NCBI RefSeq assembly: GCF_021390245.1
Contig: NZ_JAJUXH010000019.1
Coordinates: forward strand, 122,339-186,338
Direction of reading: 5' to 3'
Origin: Dyadobacter sp. CY323
Lineage (GTDB): Bacteria > Bacteroidota > Bacteroidia > Cytophagales > Spirosomataceae
DNA: 64,000 nt
A program made the translations under genes and the position numbers. The first letter of the stretch is position 1, and each line of letters starts with the position of its first letter. The notes under the pieces were generated by a model. The model searched no databases, had not been told where the DNA came from, and saw only the letters and a list, made by a program, of their open reading frames with translations. Below, piece after piece: positions 48,952 through 57,111 of the stretch.

Positions 48952-49323
48952 TCAATTCTCTGCGGGAGCCAACAGAAACATACCTTGTTCTTTTAAAAAC
49001 ATACCGACCCAAAGTATCGTTAGAAAAACTGCAGAAACCGGAGGTTGCCCGCCGGAAATCTCTAAACACAATGCGCCGCCGAAGTAGCTGCTGGCCAGCA
49101 GAAAGCCTATTTTGATTGTTTTAGGATAAATAAGCAAGGCAGCGATGATCAATTCGCCCAGTCCAAGAAGCAAGATGTAGTTTCCGAAACCGGCCTCAGT
49201 TAAAAATTGCATGACTGATTCGGGTTCTTTGTTCAGTATTTTCAGGAGGCCGCCTATGATCAATACAAGTGTGGGAATGGCGATTAATACGGTAGCGACG
49301 ATACGTTTTGTTTTTGTTGTCAT
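48952..49323 (-). CDS. DoxX-family membrane protein
   Basis: 123 residues with four membrane helices (VATVLIAIPTLVLIIGGLLK, NYILLLGLGELIIAALLIY, IGFLLASSYFGGALCLEI, AVFLTILWVGMFL). The DoxX signature with a conserved Glu in helix 2 and the GGALCLEISGG loop fits the DoxX-like group found beside HxlR regulators. It converges on the SDR gene and is divergent from hxlR (132-bp gap), so it is the likely target of that regulator. Function as a redox-linked quinone-associated protein is known only for relatives. Confidence 0.87.
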   Translation of the reverse strand: MTTKTKRIVATVLIAIPTLVLIIGGLLKILNKEPESVMQFLTEAGFGNYILLLGLGELIIAALLIYPKTIKIGFLLASSYFGGALCLEISGGQPPVSAVFLTILWVGMFLKEQGMFLLAPAEN

Positions 49324-49351
49324 GTGATTTTTTACAGTGATTGGTTGAAAA

Positions 49352-49425
49352 CAAAAGTATCTTTGTTTGCTATCTGTGAGATAGTACTATCTACACGGAT
49401 AGCGATATCCAATAAGATAGTATCG
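49352..49425. promoter_or_regulatory. Divergent doxX/hxlR control region with GATA-type palindromes
   Basis: Overlapping -7 elements face both ways: TACTTTTG on the minus strand (49359-49352) and TATCTTTG on the plus strand (49358-49365). A perfect 12-bp palindrome GATAGTACTATC lies at 49380-49391, with further GGATAG, GATATC and GATAGTATC half sites to 49425. This fits an autoregulating HxlR dimer site. No good -33 partner was found. Confidence 0.5.
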
Positions 49426-49455
49426 TATAAATGGATGTTAACGTAACGAAAGACA

Positions 49456-49800
49456 ATGATCACCCGGGAAGGATGTCCGACAAATGTACTGGCAATTAAA
49501 GACGCTTTGGAAGCTCTGGAAGGCCGTTGGAAACTGCTGATCATTCTCTCTTTGTCCGCAGGAAACAAACGTTTCAAACAGATATCAAAAGAAATTGGTG
49601 GCATTACCGACAAAATGCTTTCAAAGGAATTGAAGATCCTCGAAACCAACAAACTGGTAAAAAGGGACGTTTATGATACATTCCCGCCCACCGTTGAATA
49701 CAGCATCACGCCGCATGGAAAGTCACTTCAAAAGCTTCTGGATGAATTGTATGATTGGGGGTTGAGGCATCGGGGTGAAGTGATGGGGGGTGAGAAGTGA
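49456..49800 (+). CDS. HxlR-family transcriptional regulator
   Basis: 114 residues. Winged-helix HxlR domain with the family start CPTNVLAIKDALEALEGRWK, the KRFKQISKEIGGITDKMLSK recognition region and the wing TFPPTVEYSITPHGKSL. Cys near the N-terminus (residue 6) is the usual redox- or ligand-sensing Cys of HxlR proteins that respond to aldehydes or electrophiles. It is divergent from doxX. Its stop codon lies within a GTGAGAT array. Confidence 0.93.
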   Translation: MITREGCPTNVLAIKDALEALEGRWKLLIILSLSAGNKRFKQISKEIGGITDKMLSKELKILETNKLVKRDVYDTFPPTVEYSITPHGKSLQKLLDELYDWGLRHRGEVMGGEK

Positions 49801-49817
49801 GATGTGAGATGTGAGAT
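49797..49817 (+). repeat. GTGAGAT heptamer array at the hxlR 3' end
   Basis: Three perfect tandem GTGAGAT units. The first contains the TGA stop of the HxlR gene. Confidence 0.75.
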
Positions 49818-49833
49818 GTGTTTTGTTTTGAGG

Positions 49834-51414
49834 CTAGTTTGAGAATGGGGTTGCGGGGGATTGTTTTGAGATGAAGTTACTGATGTCCAGTTCACAAAGC
49901 TTGTTGTCTTTTGCGTAGTAGAGCTTTTTATCGTATCGCATTGAACTGATCGGCGCGTCGCATCGCGCTACTTCGCGACGAGTGGTCTTTTCGAGGATCC
50001 GGGTTTCGCTTTTGTTGCCCAAAAACAGATATTCATCAGTCTGAAGGTAGTTTTTATAAAGCGAATTCATATCCACCTTTTCTGAACTCTCAAAATCATT
50101 ACTGAATCTGAAAAGCTCGCCTTTTTCTGAAAAAATATAGAAATGGTCGCGGTCAAGACTTGTCTGTGAATAGGAGCTATCCTGTTTCATGAAGATTTCG
50201 TCGGTCACAAATGAGCTCATTTTAGCATCCTGATCGATCCTTGCGATGTATTTTTGTTGAAGTCCCTCCGGCGAAAACCGTTGAATATCAACTCTGTCCT
50301 GGTAGAGCAGATACAGTTCGTTGCCTTCAATCAGGTAATCCGATACGAAGTTCTTGCGTTCTTCCCATTCTTTCAGAAACAGTTGTGTCCCCGACTCAGC
50401 GTCAAAAGCAACAACATATGGATTTCCCAAAGCAGCGGGGCGGCCATATTTCAGCGCGTAACCGCTATTAAGCATGTAAATCGTGTTTCCTTCCTTGAAA
50501 AGATGTGATTTACTTGTCTTTTTTTGATCCAGGTCCGTTTTCCACAGTGCCTTTCCATCCAATGTGTGACGACTTATTTTGTCCTTCGCAGCAAAGTAAA
50601 ACTCATCCCCGTCGTATAGTATATTGGAGGAAATGTTTAGATAATAATCAGAAAATGTGCCGTAGGGGATCATCATATAGCCCATTGCAGCGCCGGCAGC
50701 ACCACCCAGAATAGCCAGTCCAACCTTTGCCATATCGGTTTTCTTGGCATGCGAAACACGGTTTATGTCCCAACCCGTGCCATCCCGGACATCCAGAGTA
50801 TGAAGGCCCTGAGCGACGACCATTAACGTCGAATCTGCAATCATATCCGTATTTTGCCAGCCATATTCTCCCGAAATGTCCCTTTTCCAAATCGACTGGC
50901 CTGTTGAGGTATTGATTCCATAAAGCGTTGTGAAGCCCGTGGTCGGAGTATCGTAGCACAAGGCCAGATCAAACTCGGGAAATAAACGGTATGCAGTCGT
51001 TGCCCGGTTCCAGATGGTTTTCCCGTCTATGGCATTTAGTCGCGAAAGTTTATTTCCTTTTTGCTCAAATATCACATTGTCAAGCTGTTGTACAACGGTC
51101 CCGGTATAGTTAAGTTTTTTCTGCCATTTAATTTGCCCCGTCCCGGGATCGGCGACTGTAAGCCTGCCGGTTGATTTCCACAATCCCGTCGATGCCGTTT
51201 TCTTCCGGACCTGAACGGTAAGCATTTGATGATTTGGGGCGGGATAGAATCGGAAAACGGGCAGATCGAACTGATATTCTCTGGCCATTATTGGTGTATT
51301 GGTGCGGTAGTCGGTACCAACCTCACTGGTTGTAATGGCAATTTGGGTTTTCGATTGGGCAAAAGAATGGTTCAGAGCCCCAAAAAGGAGCAAAAACACG
51401 AGCATTTTTTTCAT
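49834..51414 (-). CDS. Exported PQQ-like beta-propeller protein
   Basis: 526 residues with a signal peptide (MKKMLVFLLLFGALNHSFAQ). PQQ-type blades repeat the W-x-x-x-L/T pattern (GQIKWQKKLNYTGTVVQQL, GKTIWNRATTAYRLFPE, GQSIWKRDISGEYGWQ, GKALWKTDLDQKKTSK). A Gly/Ala-rich segment (VGLAILGGAAGAAMGYMMIP) interrupts the propeller and could be membrane-associated. No PQQ- or metal-binding residue set is evident, so a structural or binding role is more likely than dehydrogenase activity. It stands alone on the minus strand. Confidence 0.8.
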   Translation of the reverse strand: MKKMLVFLLLFGALNHSFAQSKTQIAITTSEVGTDYRTNTPIMAREYQFDLPVFRFYPAPNHQMLTVQVRKKTASTGLWKSTGRLTVADPGTGQIKWQKKLNYTGTVVQQLDNVIFEQKGNKLSRLNAIDGKTIWNRATTAYRLFPEFDLALCYDTPTTGFTTLYGINTSTGQSIWKRDISGEYGWQNTDMIADSTLMVVAQGLHTLDVRDGTGWDINRVSHAKKTDMAKVGLAILGGAAGAAMGYMMIPYGTFSDYYLNISSNILYDGDEFYFAAKDKISRHTLDGKALWKTDLDQKKTSKSHLFKEGNTIYMLNSGYALKYGRPAALGNPYVVAFDAESGTQLFLKEWEERKNFVSDYLIEGNELYLLYQDRVDIQRFSPEGLQQKYIARIDQDAKMSSFVTDEIFMKQDSSYSQTSLDRDHFYIFSEKGELFRFSNDFESSEKVDMNSLYKNYLQTDEYLFLGNKSETRILEKTTRREVARCDAPISSMRYDKKLYYAKDNKLCELDISNFISKQSPATPFSN

Positions 51415-51513
51415 TCGGGCACTGATTGATTAAGGTAGGTTGAATTAGGGCGATACCGATTAAGTATATCGATGGAAACTTAGGGAATTGGATGAAGATT
51501 TGCAATGGGTGCG

Positions 51514-51556
51514 TGCGATCTGTCAAATCTTCATCTCGATCATCCAGATATGCCCG
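51514..51556 (-). repeat. Duplicated 3' end of the VOC gene (left copy)
   Basis: 43 bp matching 53182-53224 at 41 of 43 positions. On the minus strand it still encodes the VOC C-terminus (GHIWMIEMKI-stop). It has no gene attached, so it is a remnant. The two copies bracket 51557-53181, which holds two pseudogenes. Confidence 0.8.
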
Positions 51557-51642
51557 TGCTTTTTTGATAAATATCAAAGGAAATAATTCAAGGTCAATGG
51601 AGATTTGGCGGTCAAATAATCAGTCACCTAAATATATTTCTT

Positions 51643-52169
51643 ATGCGCATTATGTCTAAATACATCACACTCTTTTTGATGCTATCTCTTGCATTTTTGG
51701 GTTGCCAACAGGAAGAGGTAACACCTGTTTCTATCACTCAATCGAATAAGACGGCATCGATTTACACCTGCCAAACACACAGCTGTTGGCATTAGCTTAA
51801 ACAATTTTACAGGAGCTATGACTGTGAGGGACTGGAATGGAGCGTTATTGAACGGTTTTTCCTTTAAAAGGGGGAAGCCAGTCGCATTATTGAAAAGTGT
51901 GAATGGTGAGGAGCTTCTTCAAATTCGGAATCCCCGGTTTTGCTAAGCCATCTATTGATATACAGAAATTCGTTAAATGCTTTGGTACTATTGACGCAAA
52001 CTCAACTTATAAAGTAACAATCTATGTCGCGGAACCAGCGTCTGGTTCAGGAAAGACGGCATTAGGAACAAATGTTGGGCACACGTTTATAGGGTTAGAA
52101 AAAAATACGAATGGGGTAATTACCAGACAGGTGGTTGGCTTTTATCCAAATTCAATGTCGACAACCTGA
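51643..52169 (+). pseudogene. Frameshifted lipoprotein gene of unknown family
   Basis: Frame 1 from ATG 51643 encodes a clear lipoprotein signal (MRIMSKYITLFLMLSLAFLG then C) but stops at 51795. Frame 2 (about 51764-51940) continues coherently (AVGISLNNFTGAMTVRDWNG, KRGKPVALLKSVNGEELLQI). The third frame (about 51935-52169) continues with GFAKPSIDIQKFVKCFG, YKVTIYVAEPASGSGK and VGHTFIGLEKNTNGVI, ending in GFYPNS. The three pieces read as one secreted protein of about 170 residues broken by two single-base changes near 51760 and 51935. Sequencing error is an alternative. Confidence 0.6.
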
Positions 52170-52189
52170 ACGAGTTCACATAAGGGGCC

Positions 52190-52498
52190 ATGCAATTAAA
52201 CATTCAATCTATGGAGATTTTAATTCCTTCCGTTATTTATCTCTCACTACTTACTTACTTTATAGTCAAGACATTGAGATCTTTATGGGAAAGTAACAAT
52301 CAAGTCATTAAAGTGAGTGCCGTGTCCGTAACTGTCATTTTTGTCGCCTATCAAATATGGGGGCTGCTACCGTTTTTTAAAAATGAACACGATAAGTCTT
52401 TCACCGTAGGCTGGTTTGTACTTTGTTATTTTTTGATCCTTTCCTTTACCGTTTTTGCTGTAGTATGCTGGATTTTGCAAAAACTACAAGGCAAATAA
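52190..52498 (+). CDS. Small membrane protein of unknown function
   Basis: 102 residues with three predicted helices (LIPSVIYLSLLTYFIVKTL, VSAVSVTVIFVAYQIWGLLP, VGWFVLCYFLILSFTVFAVV). No recognised family. It starts 20 bp after the broken lipoprotein gene and lies in the segment bracketed by the VOC repeats. An alternative start is ATG 52211. Confidence 0.6.
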   Translation: MQLNIQSMEILIPSVIYLSLLTYFIVKTLRSLWESNNQVIKVSAVSVTVIFVAYQIWGLLPFFKNEHDKSFTVGWFVLCYFLILSFTVFAVVCWILQKLQGK

Positions 52499-52561
52499 AC
52501 GAAACAGTATCAGTCTAAATCTTGTATTCCGATAATAGTCCGAAGAAGGAGCGTCAGGCTA

Positions 52562-53146
52562 TTATCGGAATTTATTTGGCTTTTTGTAAGCTCCTCTTAT
52601 TCTACTGAGGTGTTCTTGCGTAATACCCAGGTAAGATGCTATATGTCCAAGCTTTATCCTCTGAAAAATGTCAGGTAATTGACCTAACAAGCGTTCATAA
52701 CGTTCTTCGGCGCTGCAAAAAGCGAAAAGTTTCATTCGTTCATCCAGGAGAAGGTAGTTTTTTGTGATCATTAAGCGGCCTAATCTTTCTACAATGGGGT
52801 ATGCCTTGAAAATAGGCTCTAGCTTACAATATTGAAGACTTTAAATTTCTCAATCTTCTAGTAACTCAATATTATAAATTGAGGATTGACCAGAAAACAG
52901 ACTGTCAATAGCACTGGCAATCCCACCTTGCGTCGCAAACCACGCCGTAACATCCTTGCCGTCTTTGTAATAGAATACTCGAACCAGACCTGATGCTAAA
53001 AAATGAAATTCTTTACAGGTTTCGCCATTTGTTAATAATCTTGTGCCTTGTGTTAAATGTCGGTGAACTGTAATAGCGCGAATAGCCTCCTGTGCCGGGA
53101 CGGGCAAATCAACTATTGAGCATAGGTGAGTGGTAAATGCATCCAA
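52562..53146 (-). pseudogene. Crp/Fnr-family regulator with two in-frame stops
   Basis: One frame of 194 codons runs from ATG 53146 to 52562 but is interrupted by TGA (52852-52850) and TAA (52843-52841), three codons apart. The N-terminal part has the cyclic-nucleotide-binding fold (LTQGTRLLTNGETCKEFHFL, SGLVRVFYYKDGKDVTAWF). After the stops the same frame gives LEPIFKAYPIVERLGRLMIT and the DNA-binding end LGHIASYLGITQEHLSRIR. The size matches the intact homologue at 38480. It is inactive unless both stops are read through. Confidence 0.85.
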
Positions 53147-53181
53147 TTTTTATAGTGTGTTTTATCAAGCACAATTATGCC

Positions 53182-53224
53182 TGCGATCTGTCAAATCTTC
53201 ATTTCAATCATCCAGATATGCCCG
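53182..53224 (-). repeat. 3' end of the VOC gene shared with 51514-51556
   Basis: Functional copy of the 43-bp repeat; it forms the last 11 codons of the VOC gene plus the bases after its stop. Confidence 0.8.
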
Positions 53225-53580
53225 AACGGGTCTTTCACTTCTCCTTGCCGGTATCCATAGTCATAATCCTGCGCGGGTGAAAGCACCACGGCACCCGCAG
53301 CGACGGCGGTGTCCATCACTGAATCCACATCCGGGACAAACAGTCCAAGGGTTACCGTTGTTCCCTGGTGACGTGCTGGATTAAACGTGGCAGGATTACG
53401 CGTTTCTTCGTGCAGATGAAAAATGGCGCCATCGATCGACAATTCGGAAACGTGAATGCTGCCATCGTCATTAGAAAACCGCCTGAGCTCCACGGCTCCA
53501 AACGCTTTTATGTAGAAATCAACGTTGGTAACTCCATTTGGAATCCAAAGTTGCGGGGCGAATGTTGGTGTTTTGGGCAT
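53191..53580 (-). CDS. VOC-family (glyoxalase/PhnB-like) protein
   Basis: 129 residues, cytoplasmic. Vicinal-oxygen-chelate fold with two beta-alpha-beta-beta-beta units: PQLWIPNGVTNVDFYIKAFG, ELSIDGAIFHLHEE, VTLGLFVPDVDSVMDTAVAA and VKDPFGHIWMIEMK. The residues E and H (LHEE; FGHIW) are in metal-ligand positions. It belongs to the PhnB/glyoxalase-superfamily proteins often found beside SRPBCC/ArsR modules. Substrate unknown. Confidence 0.9.
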   Translation of the reverse strand: MPKTPTFAPQLWIPNGVTNVDFYIKAFGAVELRRFSNDDGSIHVSELSIDGAIFHLHEETRNPATFNPARHQGTTVTLGLFVPDVDSVMDTAVAAGAVVLSPAQDYDYGYRQGEVKDPFGHIWMIEMKI

Positions 53581-53616
53581 GGGATGGTGTCAGGGATTAA
53601 ACACACTTAGTAACAT

Positions 53617-54489
53617 TTACTTTTTAATCTGCCTTTTAAAAAACTCCCAAGTCTCTTCAAAAACATCCATATCCGTCAAAAACTCGTGCTTGCCGTTGAT
53701 GACTTTTAGCAGCGTCACTTCGGGTTTGCCTTTCTTTTGATAGGTGTATTTTTCGATGGTAATATCATTGTTTGGATCCGCGTCGGGCATCATCGATTTG
53801 GCTGGCTTCCCGCTGTAACCGTCAAGCTTTGCCCAATATTGAAATGACTGATCCGTCGCGCGTACAGTGCCGAGCGTTACTCCGGATGTTTTTACTTCAC
53901 CGCCATCGTACGGGTTGGTTGCATCGGCCGTACCATTGGTAATCATCACCGGTAATGCGACATTCATGGGTGTGCAATCCATGTTTTCCTCGGTAGGCAT
54001 GTTGGCCACGATTGCCGAAATTGCTTTAATTTTCCCAGGCATGGTCAACGCCAGCTTGTACGACATATGCCCGCCACCCGAAAATCCGGTTGCAAAAACA
54101 TGTGCTTTATTGATCTTGTATTTATTGGAAAAGAAATCAATCATAGCTGAGAAAAAGGCTTCCTCATTCAGATTTTCAGTATTCGCTACCGCCGTGGATG
54201 CTTTGCGACATTCGTTCCAATATCTTTTATAACCAGCCGGGTACACGAGTACCAGGTTTTCAGCCTCGGCTTTTGCCTGCAACTTCGCTGCCCGAGGTGC
54301 AAACCCTATCGGTTCGCCACCGGAGCCGTGCATTACAAAAACAAGGCTGGCACCGGGCTTTTCTTTCACAGATTTATCATAAACAAAAACACGGTGGCGA
54401 CCCTCAATCAGAAGAGAATCGGAGGTCAACTGCGCTTTGACCGAAAGACAAGAGATGAAAAAAAGCGTGGAAAGAATGTGCTTGAACAT
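53617..54489 (-). CDS. Exported PHB-depolymerase/LpqC-type esterase
   Basis: 290 residues from ATG 54489, which begins a signal peptide (MFKHILSTLFFISCLSVKAQ). Alpha/beta-hydrolase of the polyhydroxybutyrate depolymerase/LpqC group: oxyanion region FVMHGSGGEP, nucleophile in ATGFSGGGHMSYKLA, Asp in ITNGTADATNPYDGG and His in INGKHEFL. Likely cleaves esters outside the cytoplasm, for example polyester or feruloyl-type bonds; the substrate cannot be read. It is monocistronic. Confidence 0.88.
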   Translation of the reverse strand: MFKHILSTLFFISCLSVKAQLTSDSLLIEGRHRVFVYDKSVKEKPGASLVFVMHGSGGEPIGFAPRAAKLQAKAEAENLVLVYPAGYKRYWNECRKASTAVANTENLNEEAFFSAMIDFFSNKYKINKAHVFATGFSGGGHMSYKLALTMPGKIKAISAIVANMPTEENMDCTPMNVALPVMITNGTADATNPYDGGEVKTSGVTLGTVRATDQSFQYWAKLDGYSGKPAKSMMPDADPNNDITIEKYTYQKKGKPEVTLLKVINGKHEFLTDMDVFEETWEFFKRQIKK

Positions 54490-54614
54490 GTTGGGAAAGG
54501 TGGCTAAATGCATTGCGCAAGTTACATTTTAGCTGATATTTTTCCACTTTTATATCATTTATAGCCAGGAACAGATGAGTATTGTCATTTCTAGTCACCC
54601 CAGGCACCACATCT

Positions 54615-55037
54615 TCATGCATTCTCCAGCGCAGCAATATCAAACTTGGTCATCTGCATAAATGCTTCGACAACCCTCGGTGCCTTTTCAGGATCGGACA
54701 TTAGTTTTGACAAAACAGCAGGTACTATTTGCCAAGACATTCCGAACTTATCGTCGAGCCAGCCGCATTGGTTGTATGAACCTCCCTCGCCGAGTTTTTC
54801 CCAGTAATAATCGATTTCTTCCTGCGTGTCACATTCAACCACGAAAGAAGTGGCGGGCGAGAATTTGTAATGCGGCCCTCCGTTCAACCCCATAAATTTA
54901 AAGCCGTTAAGCTCGAAGCTCACGACCATCGGATTTTCGCTCGTGATCTTTGAGCTTTTGAAAATCGCGCAATAATATTCAGCAGCTTCCTTGGCGTTTC
55001 CGTCGTACCAAAGGCACGGATAAAGTGGCTTGATCAT
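54615..55037 (-). CDS. VOC-family protein (PhnB / 3-demethylubiquinone methyltransferase-like)
   Basis: 140 residues. Starts IKPLYPCLWYDGNAKEAAEY and shows the PhnB features SSKITSENPMVVSFELNG, FMGLNGGPHYKFSPATSF, EEIDYYWEKLGEGG and GWLDDKFGMSWQIVP. This group is annotated after a methyltransferase but has no SAM-binding site and no proven activity. It lies 12 bp after the SRPBCC gene and so ends the ArsR-SRPBCC-VOC unit. Confidence 0.9.
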   Translation of the reverse strand: MIKPLYPCLWYDGNAKEAAEYYCAIFKSSKITSENPMVVSFELNGFKFMGLNGGPHYKFSPATSFVVECDTQEEIDYYWEKLGEGGSYNQCGWLDDKFGMSWQIVPAVLSKLMSDPEKAPRVVEAFMQMTKFDIAALENA

Positions 55038-55049
55038 GTTATCTGATAT

Positions 55050-55553
55050 TTAATTGTTTATAATGCTACTTGCCAATAATTCGTCCAGTTTATTATAACC
55101 CTCATTGAGCCCGCCTTCCATTCCCGATTGAAGCAAACCGTCGCGGTCTTCCACGGATTTGAAAACGGATTGAATGTGTACCCTGGTCCTGTTTCCTGGA
55201 AGTTCTGTTAATGTAAGAAATTCCAGCGAAACATGCCCGCGCTCGGGCAGCCCCTCAAATTCAAACGTTCTGATCAGCCTTTCCGGGGCGCTTACTTCAT
55301 GGATCACACCGTTAAATCCAAATTCCCCGCCGCCATTACAAAGTGAGTGGACGAACCGATACGAGCCTCCTGAGCGATTGTCGAGCTTGTCGATTCTCAT
55401 CTCCATATTCGACGGTCCCATCCACTGGAGCAGGAATTCGGGCTCATTGAACGTGCGGAATACCAGTTCTCTGGGCGCTTCAAATTCGCGCTCAATAAAA
55501 AATTCCTGCTTGCCTTTTTCGGCTGTGATCCTGGTTGTGTTTTTACCTGACAT
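55050..55553 (-). CDS. SRPBCC/AHSA1-domain protein, module 1
   Basis: 167 residues. The activator-of-Hsp90-homologue-like (START/SRPBCC) fold has a typical beginning FFIEREFEAPRELVFRTFNE, then LLQWMGPSNMEMRIDKLDNR and the C-terminal helix MEGGLNEGYNKLDELLAS. It overlaps the ArsR gene by 11 bp, so it is translated with it. Such proteins bind small hydrophobic ligands; the partner ArsR regulator probably controls all three genes of the unit. Confidence 0.9.
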   Translation of the reverse strand: MSGKNTTRITAEKGKQEFFIEREFEAPRELVFRTFNEPEFLLQWMGPSNMEMRIDKLDNRSGGSYRFVHSLCNGGGEFGFNGVIHEVSAPERLIRTFEFEGLPERGHVSLEFLTLTELPGNRTRVHIQSVFKSVEDRDGLLQSGMEGGLNEGYNKLDELLASSIINN

Positions 55554-55869
55554 TTTGCTGGGCTTTAAGGTTTTCCAATAGGTTGTCTAAACGGTCGAAG
55601 CGCTCTTCCCACATTTTCTGGAATGGCGCGAGCCAATCTGCTACTTCTTTCATTTTCTCGGGATTAAAGTGATAATAAATCTCCCTTCCGTGTTGCTGCT
55701 GGTCCACAAGCTGGCATTCCGCCAATATCTTAATGTGCTTGGAAACTGCCTGCCTGCTCGTATCGAAATGTTCTGCCAATGCATTGGGCGTCATGGCCTG
55801 CAAGGCAATCAATGTTAAGATAGCCCGGCGGGTAGGGTCTGCTATGGCCTGAAATACGTCTCGTCTCAT
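55543..55869 (-). CDS. ArsR-family winged-helix regulator, module 1
   Basis: 108 residues from ATG 55869. Family start RRDVFQAIADPTRRAILTLI, recognition helix region ALAEHFDTSRQAVSKHIKIL and wing QQHGREIYYHFNPEKM. No Cys metal cluster, so it belongs to the non-metal ArsR group that travels with SRPBCC genes. It is the first gene of the ArsR-SRPBCC-VOC unit and is divergent from 56014. A direct repeat lies upstream. Confidence 0.93.
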   Translation of the reverse strand: MRRDVFQAIADPTRRAILTLIALQAMTPNALAEHFDTSRQAVSKHIKILAECQLVDQQQHGREIYYHFNPEKMKEVADWLAPFQKMWEERFDRLDNLLENLKAQQNVR

Positions 55870-55892
55870 TTTCAAAAGTTCATTTGCTACCG

Positions 55893-55928
55893 ATCGGTTG
55901 CGAATATAAATGCAATTAATCGGTTGCG
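55893..55928. promoter_or_regulatory. Direct repeat ATCGGTTGCG upstream of ArsR module 1
   Basis: Exact copies at 55893-55902 and 55919-55928, 26 bp apart start to start. The first is inside CCGATCGG, itself a palindrome. The position, 24-59 bp upstream of the arsR start, suits an autorepressor site. Confidence 0.45.
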
Positions 55929-56013
55929 CAAGTTTTTTTAAGGTTTTTTCTTTCGCCTACTTTTTTCTTTCTTGAATGGTCATAAGTTGTATTCTAACCT
56001 GCTTGTCCGTTTT

Positions 56014-56793
56014 ATGAAATTGCGTCACCTTTTCTTCCTTTTTATTATTTCAAATGCCGCATTTGCGCAACAGGAGAGTAATCCTTCGGCTGTTTTTACA
56101 AACTATATCCACCTGCGGAGCGGCAGTGAAACTTCGTCTCAAAAGCGGATCGAGCTGCAATCGGATATTGATACTACTTGGTCCCGGTGGAAAGAACGTG
56201 GGTATAGTTTTGGGTTTTCACCTGCTAAAACGCCGATGTACACCGCGGTAAACGGCATTTTGAGTACACCTTACATGATCCAGGTCCGTGGTAATGCGGA
56301 AGAAAGGAACAAAAAGCGCTGGGGGTATCATGTATTCGAAGGGTATGCGAAAGATGACAAATCCCGGATTACCATGCTGGTTAATAAACACATCGAGATG
56401 GAACGTCCTGTTGCAGAACTTTACTATTACTCAACGGTTTACAATCACGATGAAACGGCATACAACTGGTTCAAGATCGGCTCGGATGTAAAACAGCATT
56501 CCTTTATGTTCGGCCGCGATAAAGCGTTGTTTTACGGCTCTCTCAAACTGACTAACGCACTCACTTTGGGGTCCATCGGAAAGGATGATATTTCAGTCAC
56601 AAAACCCGACGGCGATGATGAGAAGAATGCCGAGAAAGACGCCAAATATGTGAATTACAAAGAGTTGAAGAATGGGGGAGATGGTACTATTTTTTACGAC
56701 AAAGACCGGGATATTGTGGTGATCAAGATCAAAGGAAGGTGGATGAAGGTGGCTGTGGAGGCATTGCCGGAAGGGGTTCAGTATGAGTTTTGA
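56014..56793 (+). CDS. Exported protein of unknown function
   Basis: 259 residues from ATG 56014 with a signal peptide (MKLRHLFFLFIISNAAFAQQ). No recognised domain. The mature part is beta-rich with many Tyr/Trp (VRGNAEERNKKRWGYHVFEG, PVAELYYYSTVYNHDE) and an acidic Lys/Asp segment (KPDGDDEKNAEKDAKYV). Divergent from ArsR module 1. Its end overlaps the next small gene by 11 bp. Confidence 0.7.
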   Translation: MKLRHLFFLFIISNAAFAQQESNPSAVFTNYIHLRSGSETSSQKRIELQSDIDTTWSRWKERGYSFGFSPAKTPMYTAVNGILSTPYMIQVRGNAEERNKKRWGYHVFEGYAKDDKSRITMLVNKHIEMERPVAELYYYSTVYNHDETAYNWFKIGSDVKQHSFMFGRDKALFYGSLKLTNALTLGSIGKDDISVTKPDGDDEKNAEKDAKYVNYKELKNGGDGTIFYDKDRDIVVIKIKGRWMKVAVEALPEGVQYEF

Positions 56794-57076
56794 AGTGAAG
56801 AAGACAATCGAATTTCTTGACGCATATCCTAAGGCTAGCATTTGTGCCACTGGCCTGACCCCTCCTGGAAAGCTTGCAGTCAGAACCCGTAAATATCAGA
56901 TAGGTATAAACAAAAACCTCGCATATTTATCCGAACGACATCATGTATACGGGTTTAAAGTATTTGAAGATGCCAATCCCGATCTGATCGGGGCCTGGCC
57001 CTTCGGTCGTTCCGGAAAGTGGGAGGTATTCAGACCAAATATCAATTATGATGCATTTTTGTTAAACCTGAAATGA
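56783..57076 (+). CDS. Small hypothetical protein
   Basis: 97 residues from ATG 56783, overlapping the previous stop by 11 bp in another frame, which suggests coupling. No recognised family; visible features are VYGFKVFEDANPDLIGAWPF and GRSGKWEVFRPNINYDAFLL. It is followed after 35 bp by a 56-codon ORF. Confidence 0.5.
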   Translation: MSFEVKKTIEFLDAYPKASICATGLTPPGKLAVRTRKYQIGINKNLAYLSERHHVYGFKVFEDANPDLIGAWPFGRSGKWEVFRPNINYDAFLLNLK

Positions 57077-57111
57077 TTGGTTAAATTTGAAATAACACTT
57101 CTGAAAAAAAC

